Positions 24,570 to 32,182 of a DNA stretch of 64,000 nt are shown here, piece by piece (the first letter of the stretch is position 1; each line of letters starts with the position of its first letter). Position numbers and translations under genes: made by a program. The notes below the pieces were generated by a model, which was not told where the DNA came from, made no database searches, and was given only the letters and a program-made list of their open reading frames with translations. Source of the DNA: Maricaulis sp965228215 (lineage in GTDB: Bacteria; Pseudomonadota; Alphaproteobacteria; Caulobacterales; Maricaulaceae); contig OZ245800.1 in the NCBI GenBank assembly GCA_965228215.1, positions 1,302,001 through 1,366,000 of the forward strand, written 5' to 3'.

Positions 24570-26027
24570 TCAGGCTGCGTCGAGCGCCGACCGGAAATTG
24601 TTCAGCTCCTCGTCCAGCTTGCCGGCCGAGTCGTTCAGTTCCGCCGAGGCCCGGGCAAAGGATTCCGCGGCCTCGCTGGTCCGGTTGGCGGCTTCGCTGA
24701 CCGAGGACATTTCATTCGTGACGTCCGACGTCGCGCCGGCGGCACGTTCCGCCAGTTCCGCGATTTCCCGCGTCGCTCCGCTCTGTTCGATGAAGGCATT
24801 CCGGACGCTGTCGGAGGCCGTCCGCAATTCCGCGATGATTTCCGCGATCCGGCCCAGCGCCGATGCGGCGCCGCCAGAGGCGCCGCGCATGGCTTCGATC
24901 CGGCCTGCGATGTCGTTGGAGGCGTTTGACGTCTGTTCGGCGAGGGCCTTCACTTCCGAGGCAACGACCGCGAAACCCTTGCCGGCTTCACCGGCGCGGG
25001 CCGCCTCGATCGTGGCGTTGAGGGCCAGTAGGTTGGTCTGTTCGGCCACATCGGCGACCAGTTGCATGATCTCCTCGATCTCGCGGGCGGCGGTCTGGAG
25101 GTCATCAATGGACCGGCCGGCGCCTTCAGCCTCGGCTGCGGCGCGTTCGGAAACCTCGTCGGAATTCGTCAGGATCCGCGAGACTTCCTCGATGGAGGCG
25201 GACATTTCCTGCGCAGCCGCGGCGACCGATTGCACGTCGGCATTGGTTTGGGAGGCGCGGTCGGACGCGCCATGACAACCGGTCTGCGTCGCGCTGGCAT
25301 CGCCGTGCAATTGCTTGGCAAGCGTGTCGACCTGGGCAGCCGAACCGGACACGCCGCCGGAGACAGCGCGCAGGGCGGTCTCGAAATCGGCAGCCAGGCT
25401 GGCGATCGCCTCGCGCTGGGCCTCGGCTTCAGCCTGCAGGTTTTTCTCGGCCTCGGCACTGTCGGCAGCAGCCGTCTGTGCGGTCTCGGCGACCTCGGTG
25501 ATTTCCTCAGCGTCGACGAGCGCCTTGGCGGCCTGCGAGGTCATCCAGATGAGGGCGCCGGCCTGGCCGATCACGACGACGGCGTGGAACAGGACCCGGG
25601 CGAAGTCGGCACCTTCCGGGAAGACCGCGAAGGGCAGAAGGAAGTTGAGCGAGAGATGGTGCACGGCCGTCACGGCGGAGGCGGCGACGATGGCGCGCCA
25701 ATCGATCATGATCGCCGTGGCTGCGAGGCAGGCGAAGAAGACCATGTGCATGTCGAGCTGCCAGCTGGCGCCGCTCATCATGTAGACGAGGGCGGCCGGG
25801 AAGGCGATGACCGCGCCGGCCGTTGTGGCCCGCGACACGACCGTGTTCGGGCTCATCCGCCAGGAGATGATGGCGGCCGCGGACACGACGCCCAGCAGGA
25901 TGGTTCCCGGCAGGAGACGCCCCGGCGCGGCGAACAGGGCCACGATCGGATAGAGAATTGTAGCGGCGACGGTGAAAAAGCAGAGCGCGGCCTGGGCCTT
26001 GGCTCGCAATTGGTCGAGACGGTTCAT
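24570..26027 (-). CDS. Methyl-accepting chemotaxis protein with a multi-helix membrane sensor
   Basis: A 485-residue chemoreceptor-type signalling protein. Instead of a periplasmic domain it has about six hydrophobic helices in the first 165 residues, with histidines at 94 (LDMHMVFF), 123-124 (AVHHLSLNF) and 148 (LFHAVVV) in or next to them. A coiled-coil region follows, and the invariant MCP hairpin (QTNLLALNATIEAARAGEAG, around residues 325-350) is intact, so it should bind CheW/CheA. The start at 26027 overlaps the upstream small membrane gene by four bases. The ligand is unknown; the histidines suggest a metal- or heme-bound sensor. Confidence 0.88.
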   Translation of the reverse strand: MNRLDQLRAKAQAALCFFTVAATILYPIVALFAAPGRLLPGTILLGVVSAAAIISWRMSPNTVVSRATTAGAVIAFPAALVYMMSGASWQLDMHMVFFACLAATAIMIDWRAIVAASAVTAVHHLSLNFLLPFAVFPEGADFARVLFHAVVVIGQAGALIWMTSQAAKALVDAEEITEVAETAQTAAADSAEAEKNLQAEAEAQREAIASLAADFETALRAVSGGVSGSAAQVDTLAKQLHGDASATQTGCHGASDRASQTNADVQSVAAAAQEMSASIEEVSRILTNSDEVSERAAAEAEGAGRSIDDLQTAAREIEEIMQLVADVAEQTNLLALNATIEAARAGEAGKGFAVVASEVKALAEQTSNASNDIAGRIEAMRGASGGAASALGRIAEIIAELRTASDSVRNAFIEQSGATREIAELAERAAGATSDVTNEMSSVSEAANRTSEAAESFARASAELNDSAGKLDEELNNFRSALDAA

Positions 26028-26371
26028 GTCGAGGCCTTTCGGTCGAGGCCGGCGAGGACGAGATCCCTGTCCTCCGGCCGGAGCAGACATCCACCCAGTG
26101 CACCCGGCGGCAGGAGGAGCCAGGCTCCTTCACGCCGAAGGGCGGTGATGGCCTCCGTGTCCGACACAGCGATGATGGCGATATTCTGCGTAACGCCGAA
26201 CCGTACCAGGGCGAGATCCGCCCTGGCGGCTGCTGTCATGACTTCGGAATGGGTCCATCCGGGTGGAAAGACGACGGCGGCCTGGTCCCCTTGAACGGGT
26301 TCGAAGATGGCAAGCAAAGGTGCGCCTATTACCGCGAGCGACACAACAATTGCTGGAATTAGCCCCTTCAT
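26024..26371 (-). CDS. Small membrane-anchored protein coupled to the chemoreceptor
   Basis: A 115-residue protein with an N-terminal hydrophobic helix (about residues 3-23) and a soluble part beginning VQGDQAAVVFPPGWTHSEV that probably lies in the periplasm. A repeated alpha/beta rhythm (DLALVRFGVTQNIAIIAVSD) is visible, and the C-terminal half is Leu- and Gly-rich. No family is recognised. Its stop overlaps the chemoreceptor start in an ATGA, so the two proteins are made together, and it may be a sensor subunit for the receptor. Confidence 0.6.
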   Translation of the reverse strand: MKGLIPAIVVSLAVIGAPLLAIFEPVQGDQAAVVFPPGWTHSEVMTAAARADLALVRFGVTQNIAIIAVSDTEAITALRREGAWLLLPPGALGGCLLRPEDRDLVLAGLDRKAST

Positions 26372-26521
26372 GCCCGTCAGCTGGCCTCCGAATACGGGTC
26401 GAATACTAGACCGTCCCAAGAAGCGTGAGCTTGGTTAACAGACCATTTCAGGTGGCGCCGATAGCGCATATTTCTATGCAGATTTTTGCCGGAAGCGCGT
26501 GCAGACCGGGCCGGTTGCAAT

Positions 26522-27370
26522 TCATACGGGATCGGGGTCGTCCACCAGCCGGGCATAGATGAGGCTGTCCCGCACGCCGATATGCGTGTTCCAGGCCCCA
26601 CGCGCGCGACCTTCCAGCTGCATGCCGAGTTTCTCGATCAGCTTGATGGAGGGCGTATTGTCCGGGTCGACATCCGCGAAAATGCGGCGATAGCCGCGAT
26701 CCTCGAAACCGTGCCGCATGACCGGCAGGGCGGCCTCGTAGGCATAACCCTTGCCCTGGCAGTCCGGGCGGAACATCCAGCCCATCTCGGCGATACCGTC
26801 CTTGCGGTCCATCAGCACCACCCAGCCCAGGGCCTGGTCAGGTGTCGCCTGTTCCGCGGCGACCCAGGCGGGATAGGCCGCACCGAAGACATTGCCGGAG
26901 ATATAGTCGCGCACCTGGTCCAGCGTCTCCATCGGGCCGCTCGACCAATAGGTCATGTTTTCCGGCGTGCTGAGCGCCGGCAGGAAGGCCTCGGCGTCGG
27001 CCATCACCATCGGGCGCAGGACCAGGCGGTCGGTCATCATGACCGGCATGTCCGGGCGTAGTGTGCGGTCGGCGAGTTCGTCGCTCGTGGCCGTCAGCAG
27101 GATTTCGTCGAAACGCTCGGCGATACAGTCCTGCATGGTCCTGAAACAGTCCTGGGCGAACCAGTCATGTTCGGCAAAGCATTGCTGGCGCGTCTCTTCG
27201 CTGGGCCAGCTGGCATAGGACCAGACGATGCCGTCCTCGCCCTCATGCAGGATGGCGCCGTGCGAGCCGCAGCGCTTGTGGATGCGTTTCGTACCCTCGG
27301 TCCAGGCCTCGCGAAACTCGGCTTCGCGACCCGGTTTGAGCTTCCAGCGATAGAGAACGGCGGAGGTCAT
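26522..27370 (-). CDS. Fusion of an ABM-like (antibiotic biosynthesis monooxygenase fold) domain and a GNAT acetyltransferase
   Basis: A 282-residue protein with two distinct domains. Residues about 1-95 form a dimeric alpha/beta barrel of the ABM type (VLYRWKLKPGREAEFREAW, then YASWPSEETRQQCF). Residues about 110-280 are a RimJ/RimL-like GNAT N-acetyltransferase (TDRLVLRPMVMADAEAFLPA; acetyl-CoA loop PDCQGKGYAYEA; DPDNTPSIKLIEKLGM). The start at 27370 overlaps the rlmN stop by four bases; the frame continues upstream only inside rlmN and is not believed. The substrate is unknown, and a fusion of these two folds is uncommon. Confidence 0.8.
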   Translation of the reverse strand: MTSAVLYRWKLKPGREAEFREAWTEGTKRIHKRCGSHGAILHEGEDGIVWSYASWPSEETRQQCFAEHDWFAQDCFRTMQDCIAERFDEILLTATSDELADRTLRPDMPVMMTDRLVLRPMVMADAEAFLPALSTPENMTYWSSGPMETLDQVRDYISGNVFGAAYPAWVAAEQATPDQALGWVVLMDRKDGIAEMGWMFRPDCQGKGYAYEAALPVMRHGFEDRGYRRIFADVDPDNTPSIKLIEKLGMQLEGRARGAWNTHIGVRDSLIYARLVDDPDPV

Positions 27371-28542
27371 TCTCCGGCCAGGCGCTGTTTCCTCAGCACG
27401 CTTGCCTTCACCTTCTTGCTCTCCGAGCGCAGCTGGCCGCAGGCCGCCAGGATGTCCCGGCCGCGCGGGGTGCGGATCGGCGAGGCATAACCGGCGCGAT
27501 TGACGACGTCGGCAAAGGCTTCGATCTGGTCCCAGTCCGAGCACTCATACGGGCTGTCGGGCCAGGGATTGAAGGGGATGAGATTGATCTTGGCCGGCAC
27601 GCCCTTGAGCAGTTTCACCAGGGCCTTGGCCTCGGCGAGACTGTCATTCACGCCCTTCAGCATGACGTATTCGAAGGTGACGCGCTTGGAATTGCCCAGG
27701 CTCGGATAGGCGCGGATCGCGTCCATCAGCTCGGCCAGCGGGTATTTCTTGTTCAGCGGCACGAGTTCATCGCGCAGATCATCATTCGTGGCGTGCAGGG
27801 AGATGGCCAGCATCGTGCCGGTGCGCTCGCCCAGTTCCGGGATTTTCGGCACCACACCCGAGGTCGAGACGGTGGTGCGGCGGCGCGAGATCGCCATGCC
27901 GTCGCCATCCGAGATGATGTCGATCGAGTCCGCGACATGATCGAGATTGTAGAGCGGCTCGCCCATGCCCATGAAGACAATATTGGTGATCTTCCGGTTC
28001 TCGTTCGAGGTCGGCCATTCCTGCAGGTCGTCGCGAGCGATCATCACCTGGGCGGCGATCTCGGCGGCGGTCAGATTGCGCACCAGGGCCTGGGTGCCGG
28101 TATGGCAGAAGGTGCAGTTCAGCGTGCAGCCGACCTGGCTGGACACACACAGCGCGCCGGAGCGGGCGACATCCGGGATGAAGACCGTCTCGCACTCAAC
28201 GCCCGGGGACAGTTCGATCAGGTATTTGCGCGTGCCGTCGACCGAGACCTGGCGATCGATCAGTTTCGGACGCTCCAGCGTGTAGGCGTCGGCGATGACC
28301 TTGCGCAGATCCTTGGAGATATTGGTCATATCGTCGAAGGACTGGACGCCGTAATGATAGATCCAGCGCCAGAGCTGTTCGGCGCGCATCTTGGCCTTCT
28401 TTTCATCGACCCCGACGGCGATCACCGCCTCGCGCAATTGCGCACGTGTCATGCCGGCCAGCGAACGCGGCAGAGCCTGCGCGCCGTCCTCGACGCGAGG
28501 CGCGTTGGGATTGCTCGCAGAAATGTTCAGCGCATGATTCAT
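27367..28542 (-). CDS. rlmN: Dual-specificity 23S rRNA (A2503)/tRNA (A37) C2-methyltransferase
   Basis: RlmN is a radical-SAM enzyme that methylates C2 of A2503 in 23S rRNA and A37 of some tRNAs. The 391-residue protein has the cluster motif CTLNCTFC (CxxxCxxC) in its middle, the SAM-binding VFMGMGEPLYNLD, STSGVVPKI, and the C-terminal catalytic Cys in ILAACGQLRSE. The N-terminal accessory domain (GMTRAQLREAV...LWRWIYHYG) is complete. It precedes and overlaps the ABM-GNAT gene. Confidence 0.96.
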   Translation of the reverse strand: MNHALNISASNPNAPRVEDGAQALPRSLAGMTRAQLREAVIAVGVDEKKAKMRAEQLWRWIYHYGVQSFDDMTNISKDLRKVIADAYTLERPKLIDRQVSVDGTRKYLIELSPGVECETVFIPDVARSGALCVSSQVGCTLNCTFCHTGTQALVRNLTAAEIAAQVMIARDDLQEWPTSNENRKITNIVFMGMGEPLYNLDHVADSIDIISDGDGMAISRRRTTVSTSGVVPKIPELGERTGTMLAISLHATNDDLRDELVPLNKKYPLAELMDAIRAYPSLGNSKRVTFEYVMLKGVNDSLAEAKALVKLLKGVPAKINLIPFNPWPDSPYECSDWDQIEAFADVVNRAGYASPIRTPRGRDILAACGQLRSESKKVKASVLRKQRLAGE

Positions 28543-28625
28543 GGCGCAAGGTCCGTCCGGTCATCAGGAAGGCGCGCGCAATATCACAGAACAGGCCGAT
28601 TGCCTAATCCTGGAAGCGAATCCCG

Positions 28626-29141
28626 TTAACCGCAGAGCGCCTCGACGCGCTGCAGGGCGGCGGTGACGCCGGAGAGCGAGAATTCATAGGCGGTGGCCAC
28701 ACCGTCCACCGTCGTGGCGGTGACACGCATGGCAGATCCGCGGCGCATGGCACGGATCAGGCCGGGTTCGTCGTCGAGATCATCCAGGAAGCCTTCCTGG
28801 CCGTCGGTGAACATGTCGTAGCGGCTCGAGCCGACGCGCACTTCCGGCGGGCTGGTCGGGCGGAGTTCATAGCCCACGAGAAGGCTGGGCTGTTCCTCGA
28901 CCGCGCCGGATTGCCAGCTGGCGACGAGGAAATAGACATTGCCGTGCTCGTGGGCACGCGGTGCGATGTCTTCCGGACGGGACAGGGCGTAGCAGATCAA
29001 TCCGCTGTCCGATTGCCGGGTGAAGACCCGCCAGTCGCTGTACTCGCCGCGGAATTGCGGATCAGTCTGGGCCAGCGCCGGTGCGGCGAGCAGGCCGAAG
29101 GCAAGGCAGGCGGTGAAAAGCGATTTCATCGACACGGGCAC
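28626..29141 (-). CDS. IalB-like (invasion-associated locus B) secreted protein
   Basis: A 171-residue protein with a signal peptide (through APALA). The mature domain, with DWRVFTRQSDSGLICYALSRPED, FLVASWQ and VRVGSSRYDMFTDGQEGFLD, fits the IalB family, which is widespread in free-living alphaproteobacteria as well as in Bartonella and whose function is unclear. A GTG at 29141 with GAGG upstream is slightly preferred; an ATG at 29129 gives the same mature protein. It is the last member of this minus-strand group and is preceded by 127 non-coding bases. Confidence 0.78.
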   Translation of the reverse strand: MPVSMKSLFTACLAFGLLAAPALAQTDPQFRGEYSDWRVFTRQSDSGLICYALSRPEDIAPRAHEHGNVYFLVASWQSGAVEEQPSLLVGYELRPTSPPEVRVGSSRYDMFTDGQEGFLDDLDDEPGLIRAMRRGSAMRVTATTVDGVATAYEFSLSGVTAALQRVEALCG

Positions 29142-29268
29142 AGATCCTCAACTCGTAACAGCGCGACCCTGGAATGAGGTCGTGGCGTTTTGATGGCCAT
29201 TCGGTCCATCAGACCAATCTCGGCCAGACAATGTCTCGGCAAACTAGGTCCGGGTTATTGCCGAGGCG

Positions 29269-29790
29269 TTAGCGATGCGCGCCAAACTTTTTCCAGCTGT
29301 CCGTGTCGCCCAGTTCCGGACCGCCGGGCATCAGCGGGCGTTCCGGGTACCCGCCCAGCGAGAGCGTGCGGTCGTACAGCGTCACGGCGCAGGCGACCGA
29401 GACATTGACGCAGAACTTGGTCGGGATTTTCACGATGTGCTGGCAGCGCGCCTGCATCTCCTCGGTCAGCGAGCCGCGTTCACGGCCGAAGACATAGGCG
29501 GCGTTCAGCGGGTGCCGGAAGCTGGGCAGGTCGACGGCGTCATCAGTGAGCTCGATCCCGACCAGCTGGCACTGGGCCGGCAGCACCAAGTCGCTCAGCG
29601 TATCCCAGGCGTAATAGGGCAGGTGCGTCGTCGATTTCGAGGTGTCCGCATCATTCATCTCGGTGACGCGATGATGGGCATCCACCGTGAAGGCGAAACT
29701 GGCCCCGAAGGCGTGGGCCGTCCGCAGGATCGCCCCCAGATTCATCGGTTTGGAAATGCCCTCGGCACCGACTGCAAAATATCCGCGCAT
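29269..29790 (-). CDS. TrmH/SpoU-family RNA methyltransferase
   Basis: A 173-residue SPOUT methyltransferase that uses SAM to 2'-O-methylate a tRNA or rRNA ribose. The three family motifs are present: NLGAILRTAHAFGAS near the N-terminus with its Asn and Arg, AYVFGRERGSL in the middle, and KIPTKFCVNVSVACAVTLYD near the C-terminus that forms the knot. The target is not determinable; TrmL-like and RlmB-like members have this length. It follows the isoaspartyl peptidase gene on the same strand by eight bases. Confidence 0.9.
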   Translation of the reverse strand: MRGYFAVGAEGISKPMNLGAILRTAHAFGASFAFTVDAHHRVTEMNDADTSKSTTHLPYYAWDTLSDLVLPAQCQLVGIELTDDAVDLPSFRHPLNAAYVFGRERGSLTEEMQARCQHIVKIPTKFCVNVSVACAVTLYDRTLSLGGYPERPLMPGGPELGDTDSWKKFGAHR

Positions 29791-29798
29791 GACCCGTC

Positions 29799-30662
29799 CT
29801 ATTTCACGTCGACGAAGATCTGGCCGTCACCATCGACCGTCGCCCGTTTCATGCCCGGCGAGTTGAAGACGTGGGCGATATGACCGTCGCGATCGACCGC
29901 GATCAGTCCGCCTTCTCCGCCCAGCTCGCCGATTTCGGCAATCGCCGCGTCCGTTGCCGCTGCGAGATCCGCGCCGGCATAACGCATCCGGGCAGCGACA
30001 TCGTGGGCCGTAGCTGCCCGCAGGAAAAATTCGCCCTGGCCCGTGCACGACACCGCGACGCGGTCATCGGCCCAGGTGCCCGAGGCGATGATCGGGCTGT
30101 CGCCGACCCGGCCTTCCATCTTGTTCAGCGTTCCGCCCGTCGATGTGCCGGCCACCAGGCGGCCGTCCAGATCGAGCGCGACACAGCCGACCGTGCCCGT
30201 CGGAAACTCGCGATCATCCGGCGCTGCGGCGGGGGTGTAGTAGTCGTTCACGCTGTCGACGCGTTCCAGCCCCTGCAGGCCGGCAAATCCATCCGCGCCG
30301 CGTCCGGCCAGCATGACGTGTTGCGTGTTTTCCAGCACCGCGCGTGCCGCCTGGATCGGGCTGATAAAGCCGGTCAGGGCCGCAACCGACCCGGCCTGGC
30401 GGTCACGCCCTGTCATCAGAGCTGCATCCAGCTCGTAGCGGCCGACCTTGTTCGGCGACGCTCCCTTGCCGGCCACGTAGAGCCCGCTGGCTTCCATGTC
30501 GGTGATGATCTCGGTGACGACATCGATAGCGGCAGCACCGCTGGACAGTCGGTCGCGGCCCATCTCGGCAAGCCCGCGCATTTGGTCGAATTCGCGTGCG
30601 TAATCATGATCGGCGAGCACACCGGCACCGCCGTGCAGGGCAAGGGCATAACGTGCAGTCAT
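29799..30662 (-). CDS. iaaA: Isoaspartyl peptidase/L-asparaginase (Ntn-hydrolase)
   Basis: A 287-residue plant-type asparaginase precursor that cleaves itself to release an N-terminal threonine nucleophile. Thr157 in PTGTVGCVALD is that residue, and the flanking GTSTGGTLNKMEGRVGDSPI (substrate pocket) and CTGQGEFFLRA regions are intact, as is the N-terminal ALHGGAGV. It repairs or degrades isoaspartyl dipeptides. The ATG at 30662 is favoured over a GTG three bases upstream. The C-terminal part is a little shorter than in E. coli IaaA. Confidence 0.93.
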   Translation of the reverse strand: MTARYALALHGGAGVLADHDYAREFDQMRGLAEMGRDRLSSGAAAIDVVTEIITDMEASGLYVAGKGASPNKVGRYELDAALMTGRDRQAGSVAALTGFISPIQAARAVLENTQHVMLAGRGADGFAGLQGLERVDSVNDYYTPAAAPDDREFPTGTVGCVALDLDGRLVAGTSTGGTLNKMEGRVGDSPIIASGTWADDRVAVSCTGQGEFFLRAATAHDVAARMRYAGADLAAATDAAIAEIGELGGEGGLIAVDRDGHIAHVFNSPGMKRATVDGDGQIFVDVK

Positions 30663-31074
30663 CACGGGACCTCATCGTCTGGCCGGACTGTCCGGTCGTC
30701 TGTGCCCAGCCTTATCACCGGGGCGCGCCGGATTGGAAGTGGAGTTTGCGGCAGGGGCCTGATCACCTGCGCGCTCCGGCCGCATGTAACCCCACACGGA
30801 CTGGGGTTATGGTTGTTTCATCGGGTCCGGTATCGCGACTGCCATGGATGGTATCGGCCCCGGCGAGTAAGAGGCGCACGACGACGGGCACTCTCCCTGA
30901 ATACGCCCGTCGTGACCCCCGAAGTCTCCCATTCGCGGGTCCAACAAGATCAAACTATCCCTCCTACGCTACATGTCGCGCCGCCTGCTTCCCCGCAGCC
31001 GGCGCGTTTTCTTTTTGGGCGTGACGGGCTATGTCGCTTGGCGAAATCCATTCGGTGCTTGAGGGGAAGACTCC
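30663..31074. other. Non-coding gap of 412 bases with two perfect inverted repeats
   Basis: The region separates the divergent isoaspartyl peptidase and short-chain dehydrogenase genes. It holds TAACCCCA-N7-TGGGGTTA (30787-30809), a second inverted repeat with 9-bp arms and a 15-base loop (30881-30913), and a CCGGCGCG-rich hairpin-prone stretch before the dehydrogenase. None carries a T tract suited to a terminator toward the genes. Operators or a structured 5' leader for the dehydrogenase are the most likely contents. Confidence 0.45.
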
Positions 31075-31857
31075 ATGAAAATCGACAATACCATCGCGGC
31101 AATCGTCACCGGCGGCGCATCCGGTCTCGGAGAGGGCACGGCTCGCCGCTTGGCAGCAGAGGGCGCCAAGGTCGCCATTTTCGACATGAATGCCGAGCTC
31201 GGTGAAGCGGTGGCTGCCGACATCGGCGGTGTGTTCTGCCAGGTCAATGTGGCCGACGAGGCGAGTGTCGATGCCGGTTTTGCCAAGGCGCGCGAAGCGC
31301 ACGGCCAGGAACGCATCCTCGTCAATTGCGCGGGGATCGGCTGGGCCGAGAAGACGGCACGCCGTTCGTCCTCGACCGGCGAGATCAGCGCTCACACCTT
31401 TGAGGGCTTCTCCAAGGTGATCGCGATCAACCTCATCGGTTCCTTCGCCTGCGCCGCCAAATCGGCTGCTGGCATGATGGCACTGGATCCAGTTGATGGT
31501 GGCGGTCGCGGCGTGATCGTGCATACCGCTTCCGTGGCGGCCCAGGACGGTCAAATCGGACAGCTCGCCTATTCGGCCTCCAAGGGTGGCATCTACGGCA
31601 TGACCCTGCCGATGGCCCGCGATCTCGCTCGCGAAGGCATCCGGGTGAACACGATCCTGCCGGGCTTCTTCGAAACGCCGATCTACAAGCAGATGCCGCC
31701 GGAAGTGAAAGTGAATCTCGCTGCCCATCTCCAGCACCCGCAGCGTTTCGGCACTCCGGACGAGTATGCAGACCTGGTCGCCTTCATGGTCACCAATGAC
31801 TACATCAACGCCGAATGCGTCCGCCTGGATGCCGGTGCGCGCATGCCTCCGAAATAG
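31075..31857 (+). CDS. Short-chain dehydrogenase/reductase, 3-hydroxyacyl-CoA dehydrogenase type 2-like
   Basis: A 260-residue classical SDR that uses NAD(H) or NADP(H). The cofactor glycines TGGASGLGEG are at residues 12-21, NCAGIG follows in the middle, and the catalytic Ser (HTASVAA) and YxxxK (AYSASKGG) are present. The later RVNTILPGFFETP and the substrate-loop region resemble the human HSD17B10/3-hydroxy-2-methylbutyryl-CoA dehydrogenase group, suggesting a role in branched-chain or fatty acyl-CoA oxidation; that is inference. It appears to be transcribed alone from a long, structured leader and ends at a strong terminator. Confidence 0.85.
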   Translation: MKIDNTIAAIVTGGASGLGEGTARRLAAEGAKVAIFDMNAELGEAVAADIGGVFCQVNVADEASVDAGFAKAREAHGQERILVNCAGIGWAEKTARRSSSTGEISAHTFEGFSKVIAINLIGSFACAAKSAAGMMALDPVDGGGRGVIVHTASVAAQDGQIGQLAYSASKGGIYGMTLPMARDLAREGIRVNTILPGFFETPIYKQMPPEVKVNLAAHLQHPQRFGTPDEYADLVAFMVTNDYINAECVRLDAGARMPPK

Positions 31858-31880
31858 AATTTCGCCGAGTGCGATCGAGA

Positions 31881-31909
31881 AAGGCCGGGGCTCTGCTCCG
31901 GCCTTTTTT
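31881..31909 (+). terminator. Rho-independent terminator of the short-chain dehydrogenase gene
   Basis: An 8-bp perfect stem (31881-31888 with 31898-31905) with a 9-base loop, directly followed by six thymines (31904-31909), 24 bases after the stop. Confidence 0.9.
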
Positions 31910-31940
31910 GTGTTCTCGCTGCGACAGTGCGTCACAGTTA

Positions 31941-32009
31941 GTGCAATTCATTCGCAAAGAGACTGGACTCGGCCCAGAGCGAGGCGTAATTGCGGGTCAT
32001 TCGCAGTTT
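31941..32009 (+). promoter_or_regulatory. Candidate Fur-like sites upstream of the siderophore receptor
   Basis: Two copies of the 9-mer TCATTCGCA (31948-31956 and 31997-32005), the first inside TGCAATTCATTCGCA, which is TGC/GCA-flanked as in alphaproteobacterial Fur boxes. The same 9-mer occurs in the bfd promoter of this window. Both lie in the 325-base region before the TonB-dependent receptor. Binding is inference. Confidence 0.4.
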
Positions 32010-32182
32010 CATTTCGAGCGAGGGCTCACCGGTTTTTCGCACTGTTGACGCTGACGCGTCCCGCCCGGGGGCAAGAGGGCGAGCAGGCCAAGTGATGACC
32101 GGTTCTTCGCTAGAGACAGCTGCCAGTGATGGATTTTGCCGCGACAAGACCGAACGCGGTTGTACAAAGAGTGGGACGATAA

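Noticed and set aside
29169..29215. Inverted repeat between the SpoU methyltransferase and IalB-like genes as a terminator
   Set aside because: A short hairpin can be drawn around TGATGG...CCATCA but no T-run follows on the transcribed strand.
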